In this document: piece after piece, positions 25,892-33,493 of the stretch
Layout: the number at the start of each line of letters is the position of its first letter
How positions within the stretch are numbered: position 1 is the stretch's first letter
Origin: Clostridiales bacterium
GTDB lineage: Bacteria; Bacillota; Clostridia; Lachnospirales; Lachnospiraceae
Reading direction: 5' to 3'
Length of the DNA: 64,000 bases
Assembly: GCA_019424245.1 (NCBI GenBank)
Contig: JAHYZV010000007.1
Location: forward strand, 1 to 64,000
Position numbers and translations under genes: made by a program
The notes under the pieces: model-generated
What the model saw: the letters and a program-made list of their open reading frames with translations, nothing else
Database searches by the model: none
Told to the model about the DNA's origin: nothing

Positions 25892-27220
25892 ATGAATACG
25901 AAATTAGATTTTATAAACGGAAATACTAAAAAATGTTTGCTGGCAATGACACTTCCTATGATTGTAGCTATGTTTTTAAATATGGCTTATAACTTGGTTG
26001 ACAGTCTTTGGATTGGGAATTTACTAGGCGAAACAGCGTATGCTGCATTAACTAATTCTACACCTATTGTATTACTTTTGACTTCTGTTGCGATGGGAGC
26101 AACAAATGGGATTTCTATTTTGCTCTCACAGGCAATAGGAGCTAGAAATGAACAAAAGAAAATGAAATTGATTTCTACGTCCTTTTGTATTGCAATAATT
26201 TTTTCTCTGTTTATTACTTTAATTTTAGAGTTGTTTTTGCCTGTTATATTAGCGGCATTAAATACGCCAGCGGAAATAATGAACATGGCAAGAGATTATT
26301 TATCAATTTATATTTTAGGTTACTTAGCTGTATATCTTTACTTATATTTTACAGCGGTTCTTCGCAGCTTTGGAAATACAATGTTTCAAGTGATTGCTAT
26401 GCTTATATCAACAATTTTAAATATCATTTTAGACCCTATTTTTATTCTTAAAATAGGTTTTCGTGGAGCTGCGATTGCGACATTACTCTCACAATCAATG
26501 TGTTTAATTTTTATGATTATTTATATTAAGAAACGAAATGTTTTTAAAATTTCATTTGCGGATTTTGATAAAAAAGAAATTATTCCGCTAATAAAAAGTG
26601 CTGTGCCATCTGTAATTCAGCAAAGTATTCCAGCAGTTAGTACCACTTTTTTGACTTCGCTTGTCAGCACTTATAGTATTTCTGCCATTGCAGCATATGG
26701 CGTTACAGGAAAATTAGAAACAATATTATTTTATCCTGCAATGGCATTTAATATGGTTCTAACTTCCATTGTTGGACAATGTATTGGTGCAAAAAGAGTT
26801 GATAGAGCAAAAGACTATTTAAAATTATCCTTGAAATACGGTATTACAGTTTTATTTATACTTTCAACTCTGATTATTATTTTTTCAAAACAGTTAGCAG
26901 GCTTATTTGTTTCAAGCAATCCTGTAGCACAAATTGTAAAAGAATATTTTATGATTATTAGTATTGGATATGTGTTGAATACCATAACAAATTGTTATTT
27001 AGGTTGCTTGAATGGAATGGGAAAACCTACAAAGAGTATGCTTTTAATGATTTTCTATTATTTAGTTGTTCGCATACCTTTAGCTTATGTTTTCTCATAT
27101 ATAGGACTTGGTTTAAATGGCATTTGGATTGCAATTTTAATTAGTCATATAATTGCTTGCATTACAGCTATTTCAACTGGTACACACTTATTTAAAGAGA
27201 ATATAAGAATGGAGGGTTAA
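25892..27220 (+). CDS. MATE family efflux transporter (cargo)
   Basis: Sodium- or proton-coupled multidrug exporter with 12 predicted helices in two similar halves, 442 residues. The N-terminal half has MIVAMFLNMAYNLVDSLWIG, typical of the Firmicutes DinF/NorM-like group. The substrate cannot be told from sequence. With its TetR regulator and methyltransferase it fills the place where Tn916 carries tet(M). The stop codon overlaps the convergent Xre gene by 4 nt. Confidence 0.93.
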   Translation: MNTKLDFINGNTKKCLLAMTLPMIVAMFLNMAYNLVDSLWIGNLLGETAYAALTNSTPIVLLLTSVAMGATNGISILLSQAIGARNEQKKMKLISTSFCIAIIFSLFITLILELFLPVILAALNTPAEIMNMARDYLSIYILGYLAVYLYLYFTAVLRSFGNTMFQVIAMLISTILNIILDPIFILKIGFRGAAIATLLSQSMCLIFMIIYIKKRNVFKISFADFDKKEIIPLIKSAVPSVIQQSIPAVSTTFLTSLVSTYSISAIAAYGVTGKLETILFYPAMAFNMVLTSIVGQCIGAKRVDRAKDYLKLSLKYGITVLFILSTLIIIFSKQLAGLFVSSNPVAQIVKEYFMIISIGYVLNTITNCYLGCLNGMGKPTKSMLLMIFYYLVVRIPLAYVFSYIGLGLNGIWIAILISHIIACITAISTGTHLFKENIRMEG

Positions 27221-27573
27221 TTTCCCTCCACTCCCTTAGACTTAATGATTCCGTCTGCAACGCTTTCCATGATAACTAAATCCTTATCAGACAAGTTATC
27301 AAGCTGTCTTTCCAACTGTATTCTTCTGGTGCTTTTCGCCAGATCAGAAGCAGGTAGGAAAAAAGCGTCTGCTGATACATTTAACAAATGAACAAGGTCA
27401 TAAAACACCTGTAAACTTGGGTGCTGCCCCTTATTCTCAATATTCGTCAAATAACGTGGGTCAATCTCAATCATTGCTCCTACCTGTTCACGGGTAAGAC
27501 CTTGTTTTTTACGAGCTTCTTTGATGGCAAGACCAAAGGCTCTGAAATCATACTTATCTTCTTTTTTACGCAT
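27217..27573 (-). CDS. Xre-type regulator (Tn916 Orf9-like)
   Basis: Helix-turn-helix protein of 118 residues (KEARKKQGLTREQVGAMIEIDPRYLTNIENKG) with a short C-terminal helical part. In Tn916, Orf9 is the reversed gene thought to repress the orf7/orf8 promoter. Here its position and direction are the same. Its leader carries TGTAGTGAGGTG, a 12-mer that also precedes the small gene at 29188. Confidence 0.88.
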   Translation of the reverse strand: MRKKEDKYDFRAFGLAIKEARKKQGLTREQVGAMIEIDPRYLTNIENKGQHPSLQVFYDLVHLLNVSADAFFLPASDLAKSTRRIQLERQLDNLSDKDLVIMESVADGIIKSKGVEGN

Positions 27574-28144
27574 ATTTAATCACCTCACTACATTTTACTG
27601 TTCCTGTTGATTTTCTAACAGGTATAGAAAAACGTATAGTATGGTTTGTCAGTTCCTATTATGCGTATAAAGGTGAAAATGTACTGCCTAGCGGCAAATA
27701 AAAAAAACCGCTATCAACAGTACCGTTTTTGCATGTCACAAAATATCTTTTTCCAGATGGCGGTTGAAAAGCCGCCTTTTTCTTTTCCCATCAATAGGAA
27801 AACAGCATAATGGTTTTGGTTTAGCGGCTCTGGGAGGTAGCCGCATTGAAAGACCTGTATAATCGACAATCTTCGATATATCCGTTATTGTCAAAAAAAA
27901 CCTAGCTTTTACAGCGGCAGAATATACCCTTGAATGTAGTTTTTTACATTACACAACAGGAACAATTTTTAAAGCACAAGAACAGCATTTCTTTCATGCA
28001 CTTGTGCTTTTTTGCTACTCAAAAAAATTTTTAAAATTTTATCTGGTTTGGGTTACAAATCTTCCCTCCGTGTTGAGTGTTAGTGCGGAAAGAGGTAAAA
28101 AGCCTTTTCGCTTTGGCAACTTCAACTTGAAAGGAGGTGAGATT
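27574..28144 (+). promoter_or_regulatory. Control region between Orf9 and Orf7, with two terminators
   Basis: Non-coding, 570 bp. It contains a strong terminator at 27759-27785 (GGCGGTT/AGCCGCC, GAAA loop, TTTTTCTTTT), a GCGGCT/AGCCGC inverted repeat near 27823-27844, a TATAAT near 27857, and a second terminator at 27971-28013 (AAAGCACAAG/CTTGTGCTTT plus T run). The density of terminators upstream of the sigma-like gene indicates attenuation-type control of the ICE switch. Promoter positions are uncertain. Confidence 0.6.
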
Positions 28145-28564
28145 ATGAAACCTTCTTCATTTGAGAACGCTATAAGACTTCAATTTGACTGTCTGGTTCG
28201 TAAGGTGATTGGCAGAACCGTCAAGAACTATAACAAAGAACTTGCCAGACGTTCAAAGCATGAAATATCTTTCTGTGAAATGCCAGAGCTGGAATTATGC
28301 CAGTTAGGTGTAACGGACGAATACTCGATTGAATTTACTTCTTTTGATGTGTTCGGTACAGAAGTTCGTGTCTATGATGAGAAATTATGTGAAGCAATCA
28401 AAAAATTAAGTGAAAGACGACGCAATGTTATATTGATGTTCTACTTTTTGGAACTGCCTGACGCAGAAATTGCAGAGATTCTGAATATTTCCAGAAACTC
28501 TGTTTATAGAAACAGAATGTGTTCACTAAAACTCATTAGAGATATGTACGAGGAGGAATTATAA
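28145..28564 (+). CDS. Sigma-70-like regulator (Tn916 Orf7-like)
   Basis: 139 residues. The C-terminal half is a sigma region 4 helix-turn-helix (LSERRRNVILMFYFLELPDAEIAEILNISRNSVYRNR). The N-terminal half resembles Tn916 Orf7, which activates transcription of the transfer genes. ATG 28145 follows GAAAGGAGGTG. The next gene (Orf8) begins right after the stop codon. Confidence 0.9.
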   Translation: MKPSSFENAIRLQFDCLVRKVIGRTVKNYNKELARRSKHEISFCEMPELELCQLGVTDEYSIEFTSFDVFGTEVRVYDEKLCEAIKKLSERRRNVILMFYFLELPDAEIAEILNISRNSVYRNRMCSLKLIRDMYEEEL

Positions 28565-28565
28565 C

Positions 28566-28805
28566 ATGATGAAGTCTACAAAAAAGTGTCCTCTATTCTC
28601 CACAATCAGTTTAGCTGCTGATGGCGACAGTGTGGCAATAGAGAAAATACTAAATCACTATGACGCTTACATATCAAAAGCTAGTTTACGTCCATTCTAT
28701 GATGAACACGGAAATATGTATATTGTGGTCGATATGGAGCTAAAAGGCAGAATTAGAGCTGCCCTTATCAAAGCAATTCTAGGTTTTGAAGTCAGAGTGA
28801 AATAA
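28566..28805 (+). CDS. Helix-turn-helix protein (Tn916 Orf8-like)
   Basis: 79 residues of the HTH_16-type Orf8 family. The pattern is AADGDSVAIEKILNHYDAYISKAS, then VDMELKGRIRAALIKAILGF. In Tn916 it works together with Orf7. Ribosome site AGGAGG at 28551-28556. Confidence 0.88.
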   Translation: MMKSTKKCPLFSTISLAADGDSVAIEKILNHYDAYISKASLRPFYDEHGNMYIVVDMELKGRIRAALIKAILGFEVRVK

Positions 28806-28857
28806 ACAAAAATATATGGAGTGCAATACTACCTCATTCCAGCTCCGTTTAGAAATG

Positions 28858-28871
28858 TGTTCTTTGAAAAC
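28858..28871 (+). promoter_or_regulatory. rRNA-type boxA antitermination sequence
   Basis: TGTTCTTTGAAAAC is identical to the boxA consensus used in Firmicutes rRNA leaders, where NusB/NusE load on RNA polymerase. It lies 6 nt before the closing stem of the structured RNA region and has no rRNA gene nearby. Confidence 0.6.
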
Positions 28872-28876
28872 TGAAT

Positions 28877-29110
28877 AAAGTAATCAGATACGTTTGATAT
28901 ACGGTAAGCCGACGGACTGGAACGCCATGACCCATGAAAGGAGGGATATAAGAGCGAGCGACCACGCCAGTGATCCGTAAGCGACTGTTGGAAAAGTTGC
29001 TGCCATGACCCGTATATCAGAATAATGATACACTCGCATGGTGCGATTCACCCATAAGAATGGGAATGGTGAAATTCCAGTGGAGCTTGCCAAAGCCATC
29101 TGATTACTTT
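28877..29110 (+). ncRNA. Candidate structured RNA closed by a 13-bp perfect stem
   Basis: AAAGTAATCAGAT (28877-28889) pairs exactly with 29098-29110. Inside, TGATATACGG (28895-28904) pairs exactly with 29010-29019 (10 bp). Further hairpins are TCGCA/TGCGA near 29034-29046 and TTCAC/GTGAA around a CCAT-AAGA-ATGG stem near 29047-29074. GCCATGACCC occurs twice (28924, 29002). No reading frame of note. The layout, boxA then a long closing stem, resembles a pre-rRNA leader. I do not recognise an RNA family. The direction is taken from the boxA. Confidence 0.6.
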
Positions 29111-29187
29111 CTATTTATAGACAAATTCTTTCATAACGTACAAGCATTTTTGCATACTTTGTAAATATATTGTAGTGAGGTGGTTCA

Positions 29188-29331
29188 ATGGCAAATGATA
29201 TAAAGGTAGTTTGCAAGAATGTTTTTAAAAATTGTGATAAAGCGGCGTTTACAAAAGCATTTACTCTAAAATGGATAGAGTTGATAAATCAATATGAAAA
29301 AAATAAAGGAAAGGCAACTCCTGCCAGATGA
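29188..29331 (+). CDS. Small ICE protein before the recombinase
   Basis: A 47-residue basic protein (MANDIKVVCKNVFKN... ending ATPAR), with ATG 29188 about 6 nt after GTGAGGTGG. No known domain; two cysteines. Its place directly before the recombinase suggests an excision or recombination-directionality role, which is inference. Confidence 0.6.
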   Translation: MANDIKVVCKNVFKNCDKAAFTKAFTLKWIELINQYEKNKGKATPAR

Positions 29332-29334
29332 TAG

Positions 29335-29384
29335 ACAAACTATCCTACAAGATGTTATAATAACATTATGTAGAGATAGTTTGT
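29335..29384 (+). promoter_or_regulatory. Long hairpin in the recombinase leader
   Basis: ACAAACTATC (29335-29344)/GATAGTTTGT (29375-29384), then CTACA/TGTAG and TGTTA/TAACA inside, with a TAA loop. It lies 28 nt before the recombinase start. It lacks a long T run, so it may control translation or RNA stability rather than end transcription. Confidence 0.5.
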
Positions 29385-29412
29385 TTCGTCTTCTCTAAAA
29401 GGAGAACGAAGC

Positions 29413-30981
29413 ATGATAGAATCGAAATCAAGAGTTGCTATCTATTGCCGCTTATCAGAGGAAGATAGAAACAAACAATCAGAAACAGACGACAGTAACA
29501 GTATTCAAAATCAAAAGTCAATGTTACTTCAATACTCATTAGAACATGGTTGGGAAGTCTACAATATATACAGTGATGATGATTACACTGGTTCTGACAG
29601 ACGACGACCAGAATTTAACAGGTTGTTGGAGGACGCAAAGAATCGTAAATTTGATATTGTCCTTTGCAAGACACAATCCAGATTTACCAGAGAACTGGAA
29701 TTAGTGGAAAAATATATCCACGGTCTTTTCCCTCTTTGGGGTATTCGTTTCATCAGTATTGTTGATAATGCGGATACTGCCAATAAGGGGAATAAGAAAT
29801 CTCGACAGATTAACGGTCTGGTAAATGAGTGGTACTTGGAGGATATGTCAGAGAATATTAAAAGTGTTCTCACTGACAGAAGAAAGAACGGACACCATAT
29901 CGGTGCTTTCGCCCTGTATGGGTACAAAAAAGACCCAGATGTAAAAGGTCATTTGATTATTGATGAAGAAGCTGCGGAAGTTGTCAGAGAAGTTTTTACA
30001 CTGTTTTCACAAGGGTATGGAAAGACCGCCATTGCCCGTATGCTGAATGACAGAGGAATCCCGAATCCTACGGAATACAAACGACTTCATGGATTACGTT
30101 ACAAACAACCGAAAACGAAAAATAACACTTTATGGAAATATTTTAATATTTCTGATATGTTAGTAAATGAAATGTATATTGGAAATATGGTACAGGGTAA
30201 ATATGGCAGCATATCTTATAAAACAAAGCAAAATAAACCCAGACCAAAAGACCAATGGTACAGAGTTGAGGGTACACATGAGCCGATTATCGAACGTGAA
30301 TTATGGGATAGAGTTCAAGCTATGGTCGCTCAAAAAGCAAAACCTTTTATAGTAGGAACAATCGGTTTGTTTGCAAGAAAGGCTCGTTGCATGAATTGCG
30401 GTTATACAATGCGTTCATCAAAAAATCGTGGCAAGCACTATTTACAATGTTCTTGTCGTCATATATCAAAAGACGCTTGTATAGGCTCTTTCATTTCTGT
30501 AGATAAACTAGAAAAAGCTGTGATTGATGAACTTAATAGGTTATCCGCAGAATATCTTGATAAAGATGAGCTTGAACAAAATGTGCAATTCAACAATGAC
30601 TTGCGAGGTCAAAAGGAAGCTCTGGAAAAGGGGATTGCCGCTTATCAAAAGAAGATTGCGGAATACACAAAAGGAATCCGTGAGTTATATTTAGATAAGG
30701 TAAAGGGTATTCTTTCAGAACTCGATTATTTGGATTTATCCAAAGACTTCTCAACACAAAAAGAAAGGCTCGAAAAACTGGTAATTGATACGCAGAAACA
30801 GCTTGACGTTATCGAAAGGAAAATGCTGATTGGCGACAACAGACGACAGTTAATCGAGCAATATACAAATCTTGAACACTTAGACAGGGAAACAGTTGAA
30901 AAACTGATTGATTATGTATTGGTCGGTAAGAAAGACCCTGTAACTAAGGAAGTACCTATTGAAATACATTGGAATTTCTAA
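29413..30981 (+). CDS. Large serine recombinase, TndX type (ICE integrase/excisionase)
   Basis: Catalyses integration and excision of the ICE. 522 residues, close to TndX (533). The N-terminal resolvase domain has the catalytic Ser in AIYCRLSEED and the conserved Arg pair in QSRFTREL. The recombinase domain follows (GKTAIARMLNDRGIPNP), then a zinc-ribbon region (CMNCGYTMRS...CSCRH...C) and a coiled coil (DELEQNVQFN to ERKM). It is the last gene of the element, 85 bp from attR. The GA crossover dinucleotide fits TndX. Confidence 0.95.
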   Translation: MIESKSRVAIYCRLSEEDRNKQSETDDSNSIQNQKSMLLQYSLEHGWEVYNIYSDDDYTGSDRRRPEFNRLLEDAKNRKFDIVLCKTQSRFTRELELVEKYIHGLFPLWGIRFISIVDNADTANKGNKKSRQINGLVNEWYLEDMSENIKSVLTDRRKNGHHIGAFALYGYKKDPDVKGHLIIDEEAAEVVREVFTLFSQGYGKTAIARMLNDRGIPNPTEYKRLHGLRYKQPKTKNNTLWKYFNISDMLVNEMYIGNMVQGKYGSISYKTKQNKPRPKDQWYRVEGTHEPIIERELWDRVQAMVAQKAKPFIVGTIGLFARKARCMNCGYTMRSSKNRGKHYLQCSCRHISKDACIGSFISVDKLEKAVIDELNRLSAEYLDKDELEQNVQFNNDLRGQKEALEKGIAAYQKKIAEYTKGIRELYLDKVKGILSELDYLDLSKDFSTQKERLEKLVIDTQKQLDVIERKMLIGDNRRQLIEQYTNLEHLDRETVEKLIDYVLVGKKDPVTKEVPIEIHWNF

Positions 30982-30990
30982 GGTTCTCAT

Positions 30991-31013
30991 ATCTGGCAGC
31001 TAGTATGCCAGAT
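30991..31013 (+). other. 8-bp hairpin between the recombinase gene and attR
   Basis: ATCTGGCA (30991-30998) and TGCCAGAT (31006-31013), 7-nt loop, no T run. It could be a recombinase-binding or RNA-stability element. Confidence 0.4.
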
Positions 31014-31049
31014 TATCGGGAACTATCTTTTAAAACCTCAATGTTGTTT

Positions 31050-31472
31050 TTACATAATCGTACCATCTGCAGCCATATCCTCAGTTATGTCTGTTATAGC
31101 ATCTCCCTTTGACTGGAATTCACAGGCATTGAATGGAATTCCACCAGCGGCCTGAGGCCATACGGCTGCTGTATGATCTACATAGTAGGCTTCAAAAGGA
31201 GTTCCCTTAATCTGTTCCATTGAAAGATTTCTTGTAAGCTGATGAACCATTGTGCTGATCATTTCAAAATGTCCTAATTCTTCTGTACCTATATCTGTAA
31301 GTAGTCCTGATACTTCTCTGTAAGGCATAGAATATCGTTGTGAAATATAGCGCATAGATGCTCCTAATTCTCCGTCTGGTCCACCATACTGCGAGATGAT
31401 CATTGCTGCCAAGGCAGGATTCGTTTGCTTTATTTTAATGGGATATTCAAGTCTTTTTTCATAATTCCACAT
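31050..31472 (-). pseudogene. cotJC: cotJC, 5' part interrupted by the ICE
   Basis: N-terminal 135 residues of CotJC from MWNYEKRLEYPIK, with manganese-catalase ligand motifs (EELGHFEMI) and the conserved HTAAVWPQAAGGIPF. After ...TEDMAA the frame enters the ICE end and stops after five foreign residues (DGTIM). It starts directly after the cotJB stop. The protein lacks the second metal-ligand half, so it should be inactive while the ICE is integrated. Confidence 0.93.
31066..31069. other. attR crossover core (TC of TCTG)
   Basis: Right junction: element ...CGTACCA-TC then cotJC TGCAGCC. In the circle the two element ends join as CGTACCA-TC-TGGTGCG, a near-perfect dyad (6 of 7), which supports TC as the centre. 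Confidence 0.85.
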
Positions 31473-31473
31473 A

Positions 31474-31926
31474 TCAACATACCTCCATTTCCCAAGGCAT
31501 CGGTGTTGAAACCCACATCCAGTAGTTATCGTTAGATATGTGAAGTTTATCAAGAGGTCCATAATAATCTGCATATTTTGTCATATAATTGCAATATTTA
31601 TCCCTGATCTGGGCATAATATTCTATAGCTTCCATATCATTAGGATGTGTATCAAGGTAAAGATTAGTTTCAGTTAATATAAAACCAAGCTCATATATAT
31701 TCTTCATTAGTGCATGCTTGTCGGCAACGATATTACAGGAATTATTTCTTTGCGATAAAGGCATAGGTTGAATATTTGTACAAGAAGAGCGTCGCTGCAT
31801 ATCCATAGGTGTATTACAATTAACATTCATTGACTGGTTGTTCATATTGTTTATATTATTCATGTTGTTCATGTTATTCATAGTATTCATGTTGTTCATA
31901 TTACTCATATTATTTACATTATTCAT
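31474..31926 (-). CDS. cotJB: CotJB spore coat protein with Asn/Met-rich N-terminus
   Basis: Inner spore coat component. The C-terminal ~85 residues match CotJB (LGFILTETNLYLDTHPNDMEAIEYY, then YGPLDKL...WMWVSTPMPWEMEV). The N-terminal ~65 residues are an unusual low-complexity run of Met-Asn-Asn repeats, encoded by short DNA repeats at about 31820-31926, absent from ordinary ~90-residue CotJB. The start overlaps the cotJA stop (ATGA). Confidence 0.9.
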   Translation of the reverse strand: MNNVNNMSNMNNMNTMNNMNNMNNINNMNNQSMNVNCNTPMDMQRRSSCTNIQPMPLSQRNNSCNIVADKHALMKNIYELGFILTETNLYLDTHPNDMEAIEYYAQIRDKYCNYMTKYADYYGPLDKLHISNDNYWMWVSTPMPWEMEVC

Positions 31927-32066
31927 GTTCTGACACCTCCAAAAGGTTTGTTAAGAACAGGAAATAAAGTACCATATTTTAAAGCTCTGCATGGGTCATA
32001 CAATTCTCCCCATTTCTGCCATGGTACATAGCACATGGCAAGAGAAAATGTATTTTGCATTTTCAT
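31923..32066 (-). CDS. cotJA: CotJA spore coat protein
   Basis: A 47-residue protein with the CotJA signature LAMCYVPWQKWGELYDP and GTLFPVLNKPF. ATG 32066 is 7 nt after GGAG; an in-frame ATG at 32072 is too close to it. First gene of the cotJABC operon, and shorter than the usual gene-calling cut-off. Confidence 0.88.
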   Translation of the reverse strand: MKMQNTFSLAMCYVPWQKWGELYDPCRALKYGTLFPVLNKPFGGVRT

Positions 32067-32378
32067 AAACATACTCCAGTTATAAAGAATTCATTACATT
32101 ATATGTAATATATTTTTAGATGACACAGATATCATATCAGGTTATAAAAACAAATGGATAGTGTCAAATGACATATGAAAAATAAAAAGATACTTTTTGA
32201 TTATTACATGAGTGTAGTGTGTATGTATGCTGTATATAAAGTTGTATATAAACCTGTATATTACAAGTTGTATATAAACCTGTATATTACAAGCTGTATA
32301 TAAAGTTAAAAATTAGGTGGAAGTCAGGACAACTATGTGATATGATTAATTGAAATTTTACTATAGCGAGGATTAATT
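32067..32378. repeat. Intergenic region with 26-nt tandem repeats
   Basis: Two identical 26-nt units, GTTGTATATAAACCTGTATA plus TTACAA, occupy 32241-32266 and 32267-32292. Partial units lie on both sides (GCTGTATATAAA at 32230 and 32293). The rest is AT-rich; promoters of the divergent cotJ operon and PTS gene must lie here but were not identified. Confidence 0.6.
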
Positions 32379-33473
32379 ATGTGGGAGAAAATCAAAGCAT
32401 TTTTAAAGAAAAAAGATGTTGAAGTATCGGTTAAAAGATATGGAATAGACGCACTTGGGGCAATGGCTCAGGGATTGTTTTGTTCGTTATTAATAGGAAC
32501 TATACTAAATACTCTGGGTACACAGCTTCATATTGGATTTCTTACTAATACAGTTGCAACAATAAGTGGTGTTAATTATACAGTTGGAGGTCTCGCATCA
32601 GCCATGAGCGGACCGGCTATGGCGGTGGCTATAGGGTATGCACTGAAATGTCCGCCACTTGTTCTTTTTTCGCTTATAACAGTTGGTTTTGCATCTAATG
32701 CATTAGGTGGTGCAGGTGGTCCATTGGCGGTATATTTTGTAGCTATTATTGCAGCAGAAGCAGGAAAATTAGTATCGAAGGAAACAAAGATAGATATACT
32801 TGTAACACCATTAATAACGATAGGCGTTGGAACAGGGGTGGCAGCATTGATAGCTCCACCGCTTGGAAAAGCGGCTATGAAAATAGGTGAGGTTATAATG
32901 CTTGCAACTAATCTTCAGCCTTTTCTTATGGGAATAGTGGTATCAGTTCTTGTCGGAGCAGCACTTACATTACCGATATCTTCGGCAGCTATATGTGCAG
33001 CATTTGGACTTACAGGACTTGCAGGAGGAGCAGCTGTAGCAGGTTGTTGTGCCCAGATGATTGGCTTTGCGGTTATGTCTTTTAAGGAAAACGGATGGGG
33101 TGGACTTGTTTCACAGGGAATAGGTACATCAATGCTTCAGATGGGAAACATAATAAAGAATCCAAGGATATGGATTGCACCGATAGTAACATCAGCAATA
33201 ACAGGACCTGTTGCAACATGTCTTTTCAAACTGCAGATGAATGGAACAGCAGTATCATCAGGTATGGGGACATGTGGTTTTGTAGGCCAGATAGGTGTAT
33301 ATTCAGGCTGGGTAAATGATGTTGCAGCAGGAACTAAGAGTGCAATAACCATGATGGACTGGGCAGGATTAATACTTATATCTTTTATTTTGCCTGCAGT
33401 TATATGTCCACTTATAAATTGGCTGTTAAAAAAAGCAGGCTGGGTTAAAGATGGAGATATGAAACTCCAGTAA
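32379..33473 (+). CDS. PTS transporter subunit IIC family protein (PTS_EIIC_2)
   Basis: Polytopic membrane protein of 364 residues with about ten hydrophobic segments rich in Gly/Ala (GGLASAMSGPAMAVAIGYAL, ASNALGGAGGPLAVYFVAI). It resembles the PF13303-type IIC-like permeases. No IIA or IIB domain or gene is nearby, as is usual for this branch; the substrate is unknown. The next gene follows after 20 bp and could be co-transcribed. Confidence 0.8.
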   Translation: MWEKIKAFLKKKDVEVSVKRYGIDALGAMAQGLFCSLLIGTILNTLGTQLHIGFLTNTVATISGVNYTVGGLASAMSGPAMAVAIGYALKCPPLVLFSLITVGFASNALGGAGGPLAVYFVAIIAAEAGKLVSKETKIDILVTPLITIGVGTGVAALIAPPLGKAAMKIGEVIMLATNLQPFLMGIVVSVLVGAALTLPISSAAICAAFGLTGLAGGAAVAGCCAQMIGFAVMSFKENGWGGLVSQGIGTSMLQMGNIIKNPRIWIAPIVTSAITGPVATCLFKLQMNGTAVSSGMGTCGFVGQIGVYSGWVNDVAAGTKSAITMMDWAGLILISFILPAVICPLINWLLKKAGWVKDGDMKLQ

Positions 33474-33493
33474 GCAGAAAAGAGTAAAATAAA

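Larger units (their letters stand above)
7353..31067 (+). mobile_element. Tn916/Tn5397-type integrative conjugative element with serine recombinase
   Basis: A complete 23.7-kb ICE. Gene order matches the Tn916 family from the left-end surface protein and Orf23 through Orf7/Orf8, but the excision module is a large serine recombinase as in Tn5397 (TndX), not Int/Xis. The ends are fixed by the split cotJC gene: the left boundary follows TC at 7351-7352 and the right boundary is TC at 31066-31067. Both read TCTG at the junction. TndX is known to use a GA (TC) dinucleotide. All transfer genes run rightward, and only the Xre-type gene at 27217 is reversed. Cargo is a methyltransferase-TetR-MATE module plus two AT-rich single-gene cassettes. 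All core transfer genes appear intact. Confidence 0.95.

Noticed and set aside
24505..27220. tet(M) or another ribosomal protection gene, expected in a Tn916-like ICE
   Set aside because: No such gene; the slot holds the methyltransferase, TetR and MATE genes.
29060..29080. GGGAATGGTGAAATTCC looks like the core of a cobalamin riboswitch
   Set aside because: The spacing between GGGAA and GGTG is too short, and the downstream conserved CCAGGAGACC element and P1 layout are absent; it fits a hairpin of the larger RNA region.
28877..29110. Group II intron remnant, as Tn5397 carries one
   Set aside because: No domain V-like hairpin, no reverse transcriptase, and the closing stem is unlike intron ends.
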